Assembly: GCF_004343255.1 (NCBI RefSeq)
Contig: NZ_SMDD01000001.1
Span: forward strand, 186,001 to 250,000
Direction: 5' to 3'
Source: Laceyella sacchari
GTDB taxonomy: Bacteria; Bacillota; Bacilli; Thermoactinomycetales; Thermoactinomycetaceae
Length of the DNA stretch: 64,000 bases
This document shows positions 1 to 8,475 of this stretch, piece after piece. The stretch's first letter is position 1, and each line of letters begins with the position of its first letter. The translations under genes and the position numbers were made by a program. The notes under the pieces were generated by a model. It saw nothing but the letters and a program-made list of their open reading frames with translations. It ran no database searches and was not told the origin of the DNA.

Positions 1-258
1 TGATTTTGCGTTGTCCCGGACGGAAAGTAGCGTAACCGTAAAATTTTTGCAGGAGTAGTTCCGCTTGTTCGATTGACACTCGTTTCACCCACTTACAAAG
101 CATAGCTCGACATGATATGCAATCATTTTACATGATTTTTCTGATGTTGGCATGATGGAATTCCCCAGGAAGCGCGCTATCATCCTGGCTCCCTTGTAAG
201 CAGAGGGCGTCCAAGGTTATCCTATACAATGAACGCAACAAGAGTGGAGGAACGAAAC

Positions 259-1251
259 ATGTTATTCATCGACAATCGGAACATCACCGATCCGCGGATC
301 AACTTGGCGATAGAAGAGTATGCCCTCAAGCATTTGGATATAGAGGAGACATATCTCCTGTTTTATATCAATGAACCTTCCATCATTATCGGCAAACATC
401 AAAACACAGTGGAAGAAATCAATGTCGATTATGTGCGGGAGAAAGGGATTCATGTGGTGCGCCGGTTATCTGGTGGTGGAGCGGTGTACCATGATTTGGG
501 CAATCTCAACTTCAGCTTTATCACCAAAGACGATGGCAAGAGCTTTGCTAATTTCCGCAAGTTTACAGAGCCGGTCATCTCCGCGCTGGAGAGTTTGAAC
601 ATCAAAGCCGAATTAAGCGGGCGGAATGATATTTTGGTCGATGGGAAGAAAGTGTCCGGCAACGCCCAATTTTCAACGAGGGGACGCATGTTCAGCCATG
701 GCACGCTGATGTTTAATGTCAATATCGAAGAAGTGGTTAAAGCACTGCAAGTGAAGAAGGAAAAAATCGAATCCAAAGGGATCAAATCGGTGCGGAGCCG
801 GGTTGCCAATCTGGTGGATTATTTGGCGGAACCGATGTCCATCCAGGAATTTCGGCAGGTGTTGTTGACGCACATCTTCGACGGAAAGCAACCGATTCCG
901 CAGGTTGAACTGACCGCCGCAGATTGGGCCGAGATTGAAAAAATCGCTGACCGGCGCTACCGGAATTGGGATTGGAATTTCGGCGAGTCGCCGGAATTTA
1001 ACGTCCAACACAGCAAGCGGTTCCCGATCGGATCGATTGACATCCGTCTCGATGTCGGGGAAAAAGGCGTCATCCGCCAATGCAAAATCTATGGGGACTT
1101 TTTTGGTGTGGGAGATGTGGCCGATATTGAACAGCGCTTGGCAGGGATTCGATATGACCGGGATGCCATCGAGAAAGCGTTGGCAGATGTGGATGTGAAG
1201 CATTATTTTGGTGATATCACCAAAGAGGAATTTATCGACTTGGTTTATTGA
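259..1251 (+). CDS. lplJ: Lipoate-protein ligase (LplJ type)
   Basis: This enzyme activates free lipoate with ATP and transfers it to lipoyl domains or GcvH in the cytoplasm. The 330-residue product shows the family lipoyl-binding signature RRLSGGGAVYHDLGNLNFSF, then SGRNDI and KVSGNAQ motifs, and the C-terminal accessory domain found in LplJ/LplA (ending HYFGDITKEEFIDLVY). The ATG at 259 is preferred over an in-frame ATG at 229 because GTGGAGG at 244-250 lies 8 bases upstream and the protein then begins MLFIDNRNITDPRINLAIEE, the usual family N-terminus. It is monocistronic and ends in a terminator shared with the convergent gene. Identification is firm; the substrate (free lipoate rather than octanoate) is inferred from family similarity. 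Confidence 0.95.
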   Translation: MLFIDNRNITDPRINLAIEEYALKHLDIEETYLLFYINEPSIIIGKHQNTVEEINVDYVREKGIHVVRRLSGGGAVYHDLGNLNFSFITKDDGKSFANFRKFTEPVISALESLNIKAELSGRNDILVDGKKVSGNAQFSTRGRMFSHGTLMFNVNIEEVVKALQVKKEKIESKGIKSVRSRVANLVDYLAEPMSIQEFRQVLLTHIFDGKQPIPQVELTAADWAEIEKIADRRYRNWDWNFGESPEFNVQHSKRFPIGSIDIRLDVGEKGVIRQCKIYGDFFGVGDVADIEQRLAGIRYDRDAIEKALADVDVKHYFGDITKEEFIDLVY

Positions 1252-1301
1252 TGACCAAACACGCCACCCAAGGAAAGAAGATAGTTGGTATTGACACTGG
1301 A

Positions 1302-1333
1302 AAAAGCGATGTCGTCAGCGGGACATCGCTTTT
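1302..1333. terminator. Bidirectional rho-independent terminator
   Basis: A perfect 12-bp stem (1302-1313 with 1322-1333) around an 8-base loop has an A run on one flank and a T run on the other. It can therefore terminate both lplJ and the convergent gene at 1336-2472. Confidence 0.85.
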
Positions 1334-1335
1334 AT

Positions 1336-2472
1336 TTATACTATGTGTTTCAATTCCCCTTCTGCTAAACGTTTGTTGAACGCCGTCAAAAATGCTTCTT
1401 GCTTATGGTGGAGCACATGTTCTAAAACGAATTCCTGATAGCCTTGTTCAAGGAGGAAATATAATACGCTGCGGAATAGTTTGGGGCCGTGGGGGTTGGT
1501 GGGGTCGATGAGTTGGAAGCTGGAATTGTACTCTTTGATCGTTTCCAGTAGAAAGAGGGTGCTTAAGCGCCCATTGGGCAAGGTGAACGCATATTCTTCC
1601 AGTATATAGCGATTGCGGTTGCCGCTGAATTGTACGCGTTCTTTGGGGATCAATGGCGGATGTTGTTGGTTTAGGACATGGGGCGCGATCGTCAAATCGA
1701 GCCGGTCGTGTTGGGTTGAGATGAAGCGACGAACCGCTTTGTAGTTGTTGAGGGCGGGAACAAGGGAAATGCGGCCGAGGAATGTTTGGATGATCAATTT
1801 ATCATCGATGATCTTATAACCAAACAATATGTCTTGATCGATAAAGCCCCAGCCTTTTGGTGACAAGGTAATGCGGCCCAAATGCAGGAGCTGTTGCAAT
1901 CTGATTCGCAGCAGGGAGAGACTTGGGCAAGGACTGATTCGCTCTGTCCAACGTTCATACGCATGGTTGTCGATGTGAACGGTCAATTCCATGGATGCGG
2001 TGGAAATGCGTGTGCGGGGCGTATGGCGGCGTTGCCGTTTTACCACGCGCATCAGTTCATGTTTGTTGAGATAATGGTCGTGATGAAGAAAGCATGTCCA
2101 ATCGGCAAGTTTAATTTTTTTATTTATAAACGTCTTACTATTTAAGACCTGATAACTTAACGGATTTCGCTTTAACTCATTAAGCCAATTTTTGGAAGGG
2201 AGTGGTGTGTCAAATGGCCTGTGGCTATGCATGAAAGCCACTCCTTTCTGTATTTGGTCAAGTTGGAAGCCTGCCAATTTTGTTTGCATCCGTGTCGATA
2301 AGCGGAAAAACCGATCTGTGGAGGGCGGTGAGCCCAGGTGCAAAGGGGTTACTTGGTGCACTCCACCATCCATATCTCTCCATCCAAAAGATGGGTTAAA
2401 CCTTTGAAAAAAATGGGGTTGTATATTCATATTACCATAAATAACCCAATTTATGCGAATATTTTTATACAT
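1336..2472 (-). CDS. Uncharacterised protein, 378 aa
   Basis: I do not recognise this protein. It is soluble in appearance, rich in His, Arg and Leu, with no signal peptide or clear membrane segment. A stretch HIDNHAYERWTERI near residue 170 is followed by a section alternating short beta-like segments (GRITLSPKGWGFIDQDILFGYKIIDDKLIIQTFLGRIS), which is the most structured-looking part. The start is uncertain: the farthest ATG is at 2472, with further in-frame ATGs at 2430 and 2373. None has a strong ribosome site, though GGAGAG lies just before 2373. It is convergent with lplJ, shares its terminator, and is divergent from the paa operon. Coding status is supported by length and lack of a competing frame. 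Confidence 0.65.
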   Translation of the reverse strand: MYKNIRINWVIYGNMNIQPHFFQRFNPSFGWRDMDGGVHQVTPLHLGSPPSTDRFFRLSTRMQTKLAGFQLDQIQKGVAFMHSHRPFDTPLPSKNWLNELKRNPLSYQVLNSKTFINKKIKLADWTCFLHHDHYLNKHELMRVVKRQRRHTPRTRISTASMELTVHIDNHAYERWTERISPCPSLSLLRIRLQQLLHLGRITLSPKGWGFIDQDILFGYKIIDDKLIIQTFLGRISLVPALNNYKAVRRFISTQHDRLDLTIAPHVLNQQHPPLIPKERVQFSGNRNRYILEEYAFTLPNGRLSTLFLLETIKEYNSSFQLIDPTNPHGPKLFRSVLYFLLEQGYQEFVLEHVLHHKQEAFLTAFNKRLAEGELKHIV

Positions 2473-2719
2473 TAATAAGAGTAGTTTTTCACGTCAATCC
2501 GTTGTGGGGTGCGCCTTTTTTGATTGAAATTCAGCCAAGAGAGCCGGTTTGAACAGATGGGAAAATCATTCATTAAAACGTAGGTAAGTCACAACTTGTC
2601 TAGGTCGATGGTATCGGTCGGGCAAGCGGTGGATGAAAGGAATCGGCTGGCGTATGTTAATGCTGTAATAGATTAATACCCGTTTTGTAGGAAAGTTATG
2701 ATTAAATTCTCATAAAACC

Positions 2720-2749
2720 TTGACAAAACTCTGAATATTCTATTACGAT
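2720..2749 (+). promoter_or_regulatory. Sigma-A-type promoter of the paa operon
   Basis: TTGACA at 2720-2725 is followed after 18 bases by TACGAT at 2744-2749. This is the only convincing promoter upstream of the 9.6-kb unidirectional gene run that starts with the TetR gene at 2790. Confidence 0.6.
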
Positions 2750-2755
2750 AAAAAC

Positions 2756-2771
2756 AAACAAGCGCTTGTTT
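2756..2771. promoter_or_regulatory. Palindromic operator, probable TetR-family site
   Basis: AAACAAGCGCTTGTTT is a perfect 16-bp palindrome placed just after the -10 element, at the expected transcription start, and 18 bases before the TetR-family gene. Size, symmetry and position are typical of a TetR-family autoregulatory operator. A ligand such as phenylacetyl-CoA is an inference from the operon content. Confidence 0.7.
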
Positions 2772-2789
2772 TAAAGAAGGGATTTAGCT

Positions 2790-3362
2790 ATGCCAAAAAA
2801 AGGGAGAAGAGAAGAAATCCTAGCCATCGCTTGTCGCTTGTTCAGCCAAAAAGGATACCATGGCACCACGATTCGTGATATTTCCGAGGCTTGTGGAATT
2901 TTGGCGGGCAGCTTGTATGCCCATATCAATACCAAAGAAGATTTGTTGTTTGAGATTACCAATCGGGGGGCGGATGCTTTCTTGCAATCATTGGCCCCGA
3001 TCGTGGAGAGCCGGGTCACGGCCAAGCAGAAGCTGAAGCAAGCCGTTCGCGCGCATATCCAAGTGGTGGAAGCCAATCTTGAAGCGGCCACGGTGTTTTT
3101 CCATGAATGGAAGGCATTGACGGGTGAGCGGTATAAGCAGATTCAGGAGAAGCGGGATCAATATGAAGGCATGTGGTCGGCCATTTTGGCGGAGGGTGTG
3201 CAAGAAGGGATCTTCCAATTGCAAGATGAGAAATTCGCCCGCCTGTTAATTTTATCGGTGGGCAACTGGATTTACCAATGGTACCGCCCTGATGGCGGGT
3301 TGAGTGCCGAAGAAATCGCAGATCGGTTTGTAGCGTTGATGCTACACGGATTTGTGAGATAG
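2790..3362 (+). CDS. TetR-family regulator of the phenylacetate operon
   Basis: The 190-residue product has an N-terminal TetR helix-turn-helix (residues about 8-54, REEILAIACRLFSQKGYHGT then ISEACGILAGSLYAHINTKE) and a variable helical ligand-binding domain. A GAAGGGA site lies at the proper distance before the ATG. It is the first gene of the paa operon, two bases upstream of paaA, and sits behind a promoter with a perfect palindrome, so autorepression and control of the whole operon are likely. TetR-type PaaR proteins that respond to phenylacetyl-CoA are known in other bacteria; the inducer here is inferred. Confidence 0.88.
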   Translation: MPKKGRREEILAIACRLFSQKGYHGTTIRDISEACGILAGSLYAHINTKEDLLFEITNRGADAFLQSLAPIVESRVTAKQKLKQAVRAHIQVVEANLEAATVFFHEWKALTGERYKQIQEKRDQYEGMWSAILAEGVQEGIFQLQDEKFARLLILSVGNWIYQWYRPDGGLSAEEIADRFVALMLHGFVR

Positions 3363-3364
3363 GG

Positions 3365-4318
3365 ATGGGAGGGAGAGACTTGCAAGAACAAGATTACCGT
3401 TCGTTCATGGAGCGAATCGAACGTGGAGAGAAGATCGAGGCGACCGAATGGATGCCGGATGAATATCGCAAGCTTCTAGTCAAATTGATCCACATGCATG
3501 CAGTAAGTGAGATCATGGGCGCATATCCGGAGAAAGAGTGGGTTCCCAAGGCTCCCAGCTTGCGGCGCAAACTGGCGATTATGGCCAAGGTGCAAGATGA
3601 GATGGGCCATGGGCAGTTGCTGTTGCGCGTTGCCGAGGATTTGTGCGCCCCGTGGGGCAAAACGCGTGAAGAGCTGATTTCCGACATTTACAGGCAACGG
3701 GTGAAATTTCACAATGTCTTCCACATGGAAGCCCGTACTTGGGCAGATGCGGGTGTGATCGGTTGGTTGGTCGACGGCGCCGCCATCATTAACCAAGCAG
3801 CGCTCCTAGAAACCTCTTATGCTCCTTACGCCCGGGTGTTGAAGCGGATCTGTGCTGAAGAGAGCTTTCACATGCAACATGGGGAGAACATCATTTTGGC
3901 GCTGGCCATGGGGACAGAAGCGCAACGGGAGATGTTGCAAGAGGCCGTTAATTACTGGTGGGAATCGTTGCTGTTCTTTTTCGGCCCCAAAGAGGTCACC
4001 CCGGCGGCTGAGCGTATGCTTCATTACCGCATACGCATTAAGACGAATGAGGAGTTGCGGCAAAAATTTTTGGACAAGTATGTCCCGCGCATCTGGTCGC
4101 TGGGCTTGACGGTGCCCGATCCGCAGTTGCGTTATGACGAGGAAGAGAAGTGCTGGCGCTATTCGGAGCCCGATTGGGAGAAATTCGGCCGGATTGTGCG
4201 CGACTGTATGGGTCCCAAGTCGCAGGAGCGGATGGCGTTGCGTCGTCGCGCCCACGAAGGTCAACTCTGGGTGCGTGAAGCGATGATTCGCTCCCGGGCT
4301 TTGATGCATGCGGTGTGA
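3365..4318 (+). CDS. paaA: Phenylacetyl-CoA 1,2-epoxidase, catalytic subunit A
   Basis: PaaA is the di-iron catalytic subunit of the multicomponent monooxygenase that epoxidises the aromatic ring of phenylacetyl-CoA. The 317-residue product carries ferritin-like iron-ligand motifs: DEMGHGQLLLR (about 78-88) and CAEESFHMQHGE (about 164-175), plus the family N-terminus FMERIERGEKIEATEWMPDEYRK. The ATG at 3365 is two bases after the regulator gene. An in-frame TTG at 3380 with a better-spaced GGGAGGGAG may be the true start, giving MQEQDYRSF. The gene overlaps or abuts paaB. Confidence 0.95.
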   Translation: MGGRDLQEQDYRSFMERIERGEKIEATEWMPDEYRKLLVKLIHMHAVSEIMGAYPEKEWVPKAPSLRRKLAIMAKVQDEMGHGQLLLRVAEDLCAPWGKTREELISDIYRQRVKFHNVFHMEARTWADAGVIGWLVDGAAIINQAALLETSYAPYARVLKRICAEESFHMQHGENIILALAMGTEAQREMLQEAVNYWWESLLFFFGPKEVTPAAERMLHYRIRIKTNEELRQKFLDKYVPRIWSLGLTVPDPQLRYDEEEKCWRYSEPDWEKFGRIVRDCMGPKSQERMALRRRAHEGQLWVREAMIRSRALMHAV

Positions 4319-4329
4319 GGTGGGATCAA

Positions 4330-4716
4330 ATGACTGAAAAAATGGAATATGGCGTCTTCGAGGTATTTGTGCAGCGGACGCATCTAGATCATCATGTCCA
4401 TGTGGGAAACTTGCTGGCCCCTTCCGCCGATGTGGCAGCGCAGATGGCGCGGGAGAACTTCTTGCGGCGAGAGAAAGTGGTCAGCCTGTGGGTGGTTCCC
4501 CGGGACCAGATTACCGCTGTTTCTGAACATGGAGAGTGGTTGGGGCGCGAATTGGATCGGAGTTACCGTGAAGTGTCCGGGTACACCGAAAACGGACGGC
4601 TGTGGCGCATGTTTAAAGAGAAAGCGCTAACATTGGAGGAGATCGTGGCATATGTGGAACGGCGGAGCGAAGGAGGGAGAAGGAATGGAAATCAAAGACG
4701 CCCATCAGGCTCGTGA
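4330..4716 (+). CDS. paaB: Phenylacetyl-CoA epoxidase subunit B
   Basis: PaaB is the small bridging subunit of the PaaABCE complex. The protein of about 128 residues starts MTEKMEYGVFEVFVQRTHLD, close to family N-termini, followed by HVHVGNLLAPSADVAAQMARE, also characteristic. The ATG at 4330 is chosen over one at 4315 because GAGGTGGG lies directly upstream. The C-terminus is extended by a low-complexity Arg/Gly/Ser tail (about residues 110-128) encoded where the gene overlaps the first 32 bases of paaC. That tail is probably a by-product of the overlap rather than a functional domain. Confidence 0.92.
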   Translation: MTEKMEYGVFEVFVQRTHLDHHVHVGNLLAPSADVAAQMARENFLRREKVVSLWVVPRDQITAVSEHGEWLGRELDRSYREVSGYTENGRLWRMFKEKALTLEEIVAYVERRSEGGRRNGNQRRPSGS

Positions 4717-5482
4717 GCATCCAACTTATCACCAGGCATTGATCCGGTGGATCACTCAGTTGGCCGATGATGAATTGACATTGGGCCATCGGGACTCGGA
4801 GTGGCTGGGACTATGCCCTGACATTGAAGGAGATGTTGCATTTAGTTCGATCGCGCAAGATGAAGTGGGACATGCCACCTTCTACTTTGAGCTCTTGCAT
4901 GAATTGGGTGAACCTGATCCCGACAGGCTGGCCTTTGCCAGGAAGAGCCACGAACGGCGCAACGCCAAGCTGGTGGAACAGGAAAATGGCGATTGGGCTT
5001 ACTCCGTTCTCCGCCACACCCTTTACGATATTTTTGATGGGATCCGACTGGAAGCGATGCGCCAATCCAGTTACCTGCCGCTCAGGCACGGTGTGGCGAA
5101 GATCCAGCGGGAAGAGGCGTACCATTTGTTGCATATGAAGACATGGATGGTCCGCATGGGCAAAGCGGGCGGTGAAGCGAGACAATACTTGGAGGAAGCG
5201 GCAGTGCGTCTATGGCCGCAACTGGATGACCTCTTCTCCTTTGGAGATGCGGATGAGGAAACGCTGTTGCGGTTTGGGATCATCGGATTTGGCTCCGCCG
5301 AATGCAAGAAACGATGGGAAGAACAGGTGAAAGCCGTTTTCAGCCAAGCGGGTCTGCCCTGGCCGGGGGAGATTCCAATAAGTGGGCGCGATGGACGGCT
5401 GGGGCAACATGACCCCGCATTGGCCCAGTTGCTGGAGACGATGACAGAAGTATACCGCCTTGACCCCGTAGCGAGGTGGTGA
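4685..5482 (+). CDS. paaC: Phenylacetyl-CoA epoxidase structural subunit C
   Basis: PaaC is the ferritin-like partner of PaaA, needed for assembly and substrate binding but not itself catalytic. The 265-residue protein shows ADDELTLGHRDSEWLGLCPDIE, then DEVGHATFYFELLHELG (about 56-72), and REEAYHLLHMKTWM (about 139-152). The ATG at 4685 has a strong GAAGGAGGGAG upstream; an in-frame ATG at 4652 inside paaB lacks a good site and would add 11 atypical residues. It overlaps paaB by 32 bases, which suggests translational coupling. Confidence 0.94.
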   Translation: MEIKDAHQAREHPTYHQALIRWITQLADDELTLGHRDSEWLGLCPDIEGDVAFSSIAQDEVGHATFYFELLHELGEPDPDRLAFARKSHERRNAKLVEQENGDWAYSVLRHTLYDIFDGIRLEAMRQSSYLPLRHGVAKIQREEAYHLLHMKTWMVRMGKAGGEARQYLEEAAVRLWPQLDDLFSFGDADEETLLRFGIIGFGSAECKKRWEEQVKAVFSQAGLPWPGEIPISGRDGRLGQHDPALAQLLETMTEVYRLDPVARW

Positions 5483-5487
5483 AGGAA

Positions 5488-5949
5488 ATGGTGACGGAGG
5501 CGGAATATTGGAAACGGTTGCAAGAAGTGAAAGACCCGGAGATTCCCACAGTGAGTGTAGTGGAGATGGGGATGGTCAAGCGGGTGGAGGTGAAGCCGGG
5601 TCGGGTGCTTGTCGAGATGATGCCCACCTTTGTGGGATGCCCGGCGCTCGACTTGATCCGCAAGCAAGTGGTTCGCCAATTGTCTGAGCCAGACGCTTCC
5701 GTTGAAGTAGAAGTTGATTTTGTTTTCGATCCCCCATGGACGAGTGAGCGCATTACTGCGGAGGGCGCACGGAAGCTGAAGGAGTTTGGGATCGCACCAC
5801 CTGGTTCGCAGGTGGATGAGCTGCCATCCTGTCCATATTGCGGGGAGGAAAAGGGGCAAGTAGAGAATTTGTTCGGACCGACGGCCTGCCGCGCAATCTA
5901 TTATTGCACGCGTTGCCGGCAACCGTTTGAAGGCATGAAAAAAGTGTGA
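5488..5949 (+). CDS. paaD: PaaD, Fe-S cluster assembly factor of the epoxidase
   Basis: PaaD has a SUF-T/MIP18-like domain (WKRLQEVKDPEIPTVSVVEM at the N-terminus, FVGCPALDLIR in the middle). Its C-terminal zinc-ribbon-like region has CPYCGEE, FGPTACRAIYYC and CTRCRQPFE, the four-cysteine pattern typical of PaaD. It is thought to help mature the iron centres of the PaaABCE system. The ATG at 5488 is preferred because GAGGTGG at 5474-5480 is 7-8 bases upstream; a GTG at 5476 in the same frame would overlap the end of paaC. The protein is about 153 residues. Confidence 0.93.
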   Translation: MVTEAEYWKRLQEVKDPEIPTVSVVEMGMVKRVEVKPGRVLVEMMPTFVGCPALDLIRKQVVRQLSEPDASVEVEVDFVFDPPWTSERITAEGARKLKEFGIAPPGSQVDELPSCPYCGEEKGQVENLFGPTACRAIYYCTRCRQPFEGMKKV

Positions 5950-5966
5950 TCAAAGGAGTTGGCGCC

Positions 5967-7253
5967 ATGTACCAACCCGCAGTGGAGGCGATGGAGAGGC
6001 GGGAGCTGAACCAGTTGCAGGAACGGCGCTTGTTGGAAACGGTGCGTCGCGTGTATGCACATGTGCCATTTTATCGGTCGAAGCTGCAACAAGCAGGCAT
6101 TGATCCCGAGTCATTTCGCGGTTTGGCCGAGCTTACGCGGCTGCCATTTACCCGCAAATCGGATTTGCGTGACCAATATCCGTTTGGCTTGTTCGCCACG
6201 CCGCTCGCCGACGTGCGCCGCCTTCACGCTTCATCGGGAACAAAAGGGAAGCCGACGGTAGTCGGTTATACTGAACGCGATTTGCGCTTGTGGAGTGAAG
6301 TGTGTGCACGGGCGCTGGTGACGGCTGGAGGCCAGCCAGGAGATGTATTTCACAATGCTTATGGGTATGGCTTGTTTACGGGAGGATTAGGGATGCATGC
6401 CGGCGCCGAACGGTTAGGCATGGTCACGGTGCCGGTTTCTGGCGGCGGGCGCATGAGGCAGTGGACGTTGATTGAAGATTTCAGCCCGCGCGTGATTGCG
6501 GGAACACCCTCATTTATTTTGAGTCTGGGTGAAGCGATGATTCAAGCAGGCAAACATCCCCGCAACAGCTCAGTCAAAGTGGGGATTTTCGGCGCCGAGC
6601 CGTGGTCAGAAGAGATGCGGCAGGAATTGGAAGCGTTGTGGGGCATCCATGCGGTGGACATTTATGGTTTGTCAGAAGTGGTTGGGCCGGGAGTGGCCAT
6701 TGAGTGCTGGCAGGCAAAAGAGGGCTTGCACATCGCTGAAGACCATTTCTTGGTGGAAGTGATTGACCCGCACACCGAAGAAGTTTTGCCGGAGGGCGAG
6801 GTGGGTGAGCTGGTGTTTACCACATTGACCAAAGAAGCGCTTCCTGTCCTCCGTTACCGAACGGGGGATTTGGCTAGTGTTACGAGCGAACCCTGCCGTT
6901 GCGGGCGGACACACCGCCGGATGTCCCGTGTCAAAGGGCGGATCGACGACATGTTGATCATCCGGGGAGTCAATGTGTTTCCGATGGAGATTGAGCCCAT
7001 CGTGATGGCCCAGCCAGAACTGAGCCCTCATTATCAGCTGGTTGTAGAGAAAGAAGGATCGATGGATCGGTTGACGGTTGAAGTGGAAGTATTGGAATCT
7101 TCATTTAATCTTGTTGATTTTTCCGCGTTGACCAAACGGTTGGAGGAGGCGCTGAAAGAAAATTTGGGTGTCTCTGTCCGTGTGCGCGTGACGATGCCGG
7201 GATCATTGCCGCGTAGTGAAGGAAAGGCTGTTCGCATTCTTGATCGGCGGTAA
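5967..7253 (+). CDS. paaK: Phenylacetate-CoA ligase
   Basis: PaaK activates phenylacetate with ATP and CoA, the first step of the pathway. The 428-residue product has the adenylate-forming phosphate loop ASSGTKGKPTVVGYT (about 89-103), GYGLFTGGLGMHAGAERLG, IYGLSEVVGPGVAIEC (about 233-248), YRTGDL, and the C-terminal hinge/lysine region GRIDDMLIIRGVNVFPMEIE, all diagnostic for PaaK. The ATG at 5967 follows AAAGGAG at 5952-5958. An alternative GTG at 5946 overlaps the paaD stop and is less likely. Unlike in many Proteobacteria, it sits directly after paaD with no paaE between. Confidence 0.96.
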   Translation: MYQPAVEAMERRELNQLQERRLLETVRRVYAHVPFYRSKLQQAGIDPESFRGLAELTRLPFTRKSDLRDQYPFGLFATPLADVRRLHASSGTKGKPTVVGYTERDLRLWSEVCARALVTAGGQPGDVFHNAYGYGLFTGGLGMHAGAERLGMVTVPVSGGGRMRQWTLIEDFSPRVIAGTPSFILSLGEAMIQAGKHPRNSSVKVGIFGAEPWSEEMRQELEALWGIHAVDIYGLSEVVGPGVAIECWQAKEGLHIAEDHFLVEVIDPHTEEVLPEGEVGELVFTTLTKEALPVLRYRTGDLASVTSEPCRCGRTHRRMSRVKGRIDDMLIIRGVNVFPMEIEPIVMAQPELSPHYQLVVEKEGSMDRLTVEVEVLESSFNLVDFSALTKRLEEALKENLGVSVRVRVTMPGSLPRSEGKAVRILDRR

Positions 7254-7303
7254 GGTCTGTACGGCGAATTTATTAAACTATCCAGTTTGGGAGGATGATC
7301 AGT

Positions 7304-7615
7304 ATGGTAAAATTGGTCGCTCTGTACAAACAACCGGAAGACAAGCAAGCGTTTGATAAGCATTATTTTGAGGTTCACCTGCCATTGACCGAAAAAATGC
7401 CCGGGTTGATCAAAACGAAAGTAACCAAGTTTTCAAGCACTCCGATGGGAACCGAGTCCCCGTTTTATTTGCAGGCCGACATGTACTTTGAGTCGGAGGA
7501 GGCACTCCAAGCGGCAATGAAATCCCCTGAGGGCAAGGCGGCTGCCAAAGATGTGATGTCCTTCGCCGGAAAGCTGATTACCATGATCATCGGGGAAGAG
7601 GCGGAAGCTGAGTGA
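7304..7615 (+). CDS. EthD-domain protein
   Basis: The small cytoplasmic protein of 103 residues (MVKLVALYKQPEDKQAFDKH, then YFEVHLPLTEKMPGL) has the EthD/dimeric alpha-beta barrel pattern, with the conserved H(L/M)P motif and a C-terminal MSFAGKLITMII helix. EthD-like proteins accompany several aromatic or ether degradation systems, but their biochemical role is not settled. The ATG at 7304 is chosen because TGGGAGGA ends eight bases before it; an ATG at 7295 overlaps that site. It lies 50 bases after paaK and its stop overlaps the next gene, so it is part of the paa operon. Confidence 0.85.
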   Translation: MVKLVALYKQPEDKQAFDKHYFEVHLPLTEKMPGLIKTKVTKFSSTPMGTESPFYLQADMYFESEEALQAAMKSPEGKAAAKDVMSFAGKLITMIIGEEAEAE

Positions 7616-8475
7616 GCGGGTCGTGGCTGACAACACCGGCAGTGGTTGGCGCCGGTACGATGGGGATGGGGATTGCGGAGGTGCTGGCGGCGGCCGGCTA
7701 TCCGGTGTTGGTATGGGAGATGTTGCCGACGATGATGGAGCGCGCCCGCAAACAATTGAAGGAGCGGTTGGCGGCGCGGGTAGCCAAAGGACGCTTGTCC
7801 GCTGAAGACGCGGAGGGGATGTTTGAGCGCATCCAACCGGTGGAGAGTCTTGATGAGCTGGCGAAATGTGAGCTGGTGATTGAAGCGATCGTGGAGAGCT
7901 TGGAGGCAAAGCAATCCTTATTCGCGCAGTTGGATGAGCTTGTGTCCCCCACCGCAGTCCTTGCTTCCAACACCTCTTCGCTGTCGATCACTGCGATCGC
8001 CGGTGCCACCAAGCGACCTGACCGGGTGTTGGGTATGCACTTTTTCAATCCAGCGCCTCGCATGCCCTTGGTCGAGGTCGTACATGGTGCGCAAACAGCG
8101 CCCCACATTCTTGAACAAGTCTACGGGTGGTTGTCTGGCCTGGGCAAAGTGCCGGTGCGGGTGGCAGATGCTCCCGGCTTTCTGGTAAACCGGGTAGCCC
8201 GTTCGTACCATACCGAGGCAGTCAAGTTGGTTGCCCAGCAGTCAGCTCGCAAAGAGCAGGTGGATCGCATTTTGGAGGGAGCTGGCTTTCCGATGGGGCC
8301 CTTCAAACTGCAAGACCTGATCGGAATCGATGTCAATTTGGCGGCGTCTGTTTCCGTATATGAAGCGACTTTTCATGAAGCGCGGTTCCGTCCGCATTAT
8401 CACCAACAGCGGATGGTGGAACAAAAGGCGCTAGGACGCAAGACGGGAAAGGGGCATTACGAGTATGGCGGATAA
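7612..8475 (+). CDS. 3-hydroxyacyl-CoA dehydrogenase, PaaH-like, catalytically complete
   Basis: This enzyme would oxidise the 3-hydroxyadipyl-CoA intermediate with NAD. The 287-residue protein has a Rossmann GAGTMG loop at residues 13-18, the conserved ASNTSSLSIT, and catalytic H143 in GMHFFNPAPRMPLVEVV. It then has DAPGFLVNRV and the C-terminal helical domain ending KTGKGHYEY. The GTG start at 7612 overlaps the preceding stop as GTGA and is preceded by GAGGCGGA. It is about 290 residues, the size of a single-module 3HCDH, rather than the two-module PaaH of about 475. The second module appears to be encoded by the next gene, which overlaps it by 11 bases. Confidence 0.9.
   Translation: MSGSWLTTPAVVGAGTMGMGIAEVLAAAGYPVLVWEMLPTMMERARKQLKERLAARVAKGRLSAEDAEGMFERIQPVESLDELAKCELVIEAIVESLEAKQSLFAQLDELVSPTAVLASNTSSLSITAIAGATKRPDRVLGMHFFNPAPRMPLVEVVHGAQTAPHILEQVYGWLSGLGKVPVRVADAPGFLVNRVARSYHTEAVKLVAQQSARKEQVDRILEGAGFPMGPFKLQDLIGIDVNLAASVSVYEATFHEARFRPHYHQQRMVEQKALGRKTGKGHYEYGG

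Noticed and set aside
5071-5922. 283-codon minus-strand open frame
   Set aside because: It is antisense to paaC and paaD, both clearly identified, and has low-complexity His/Pro/Arg composition.
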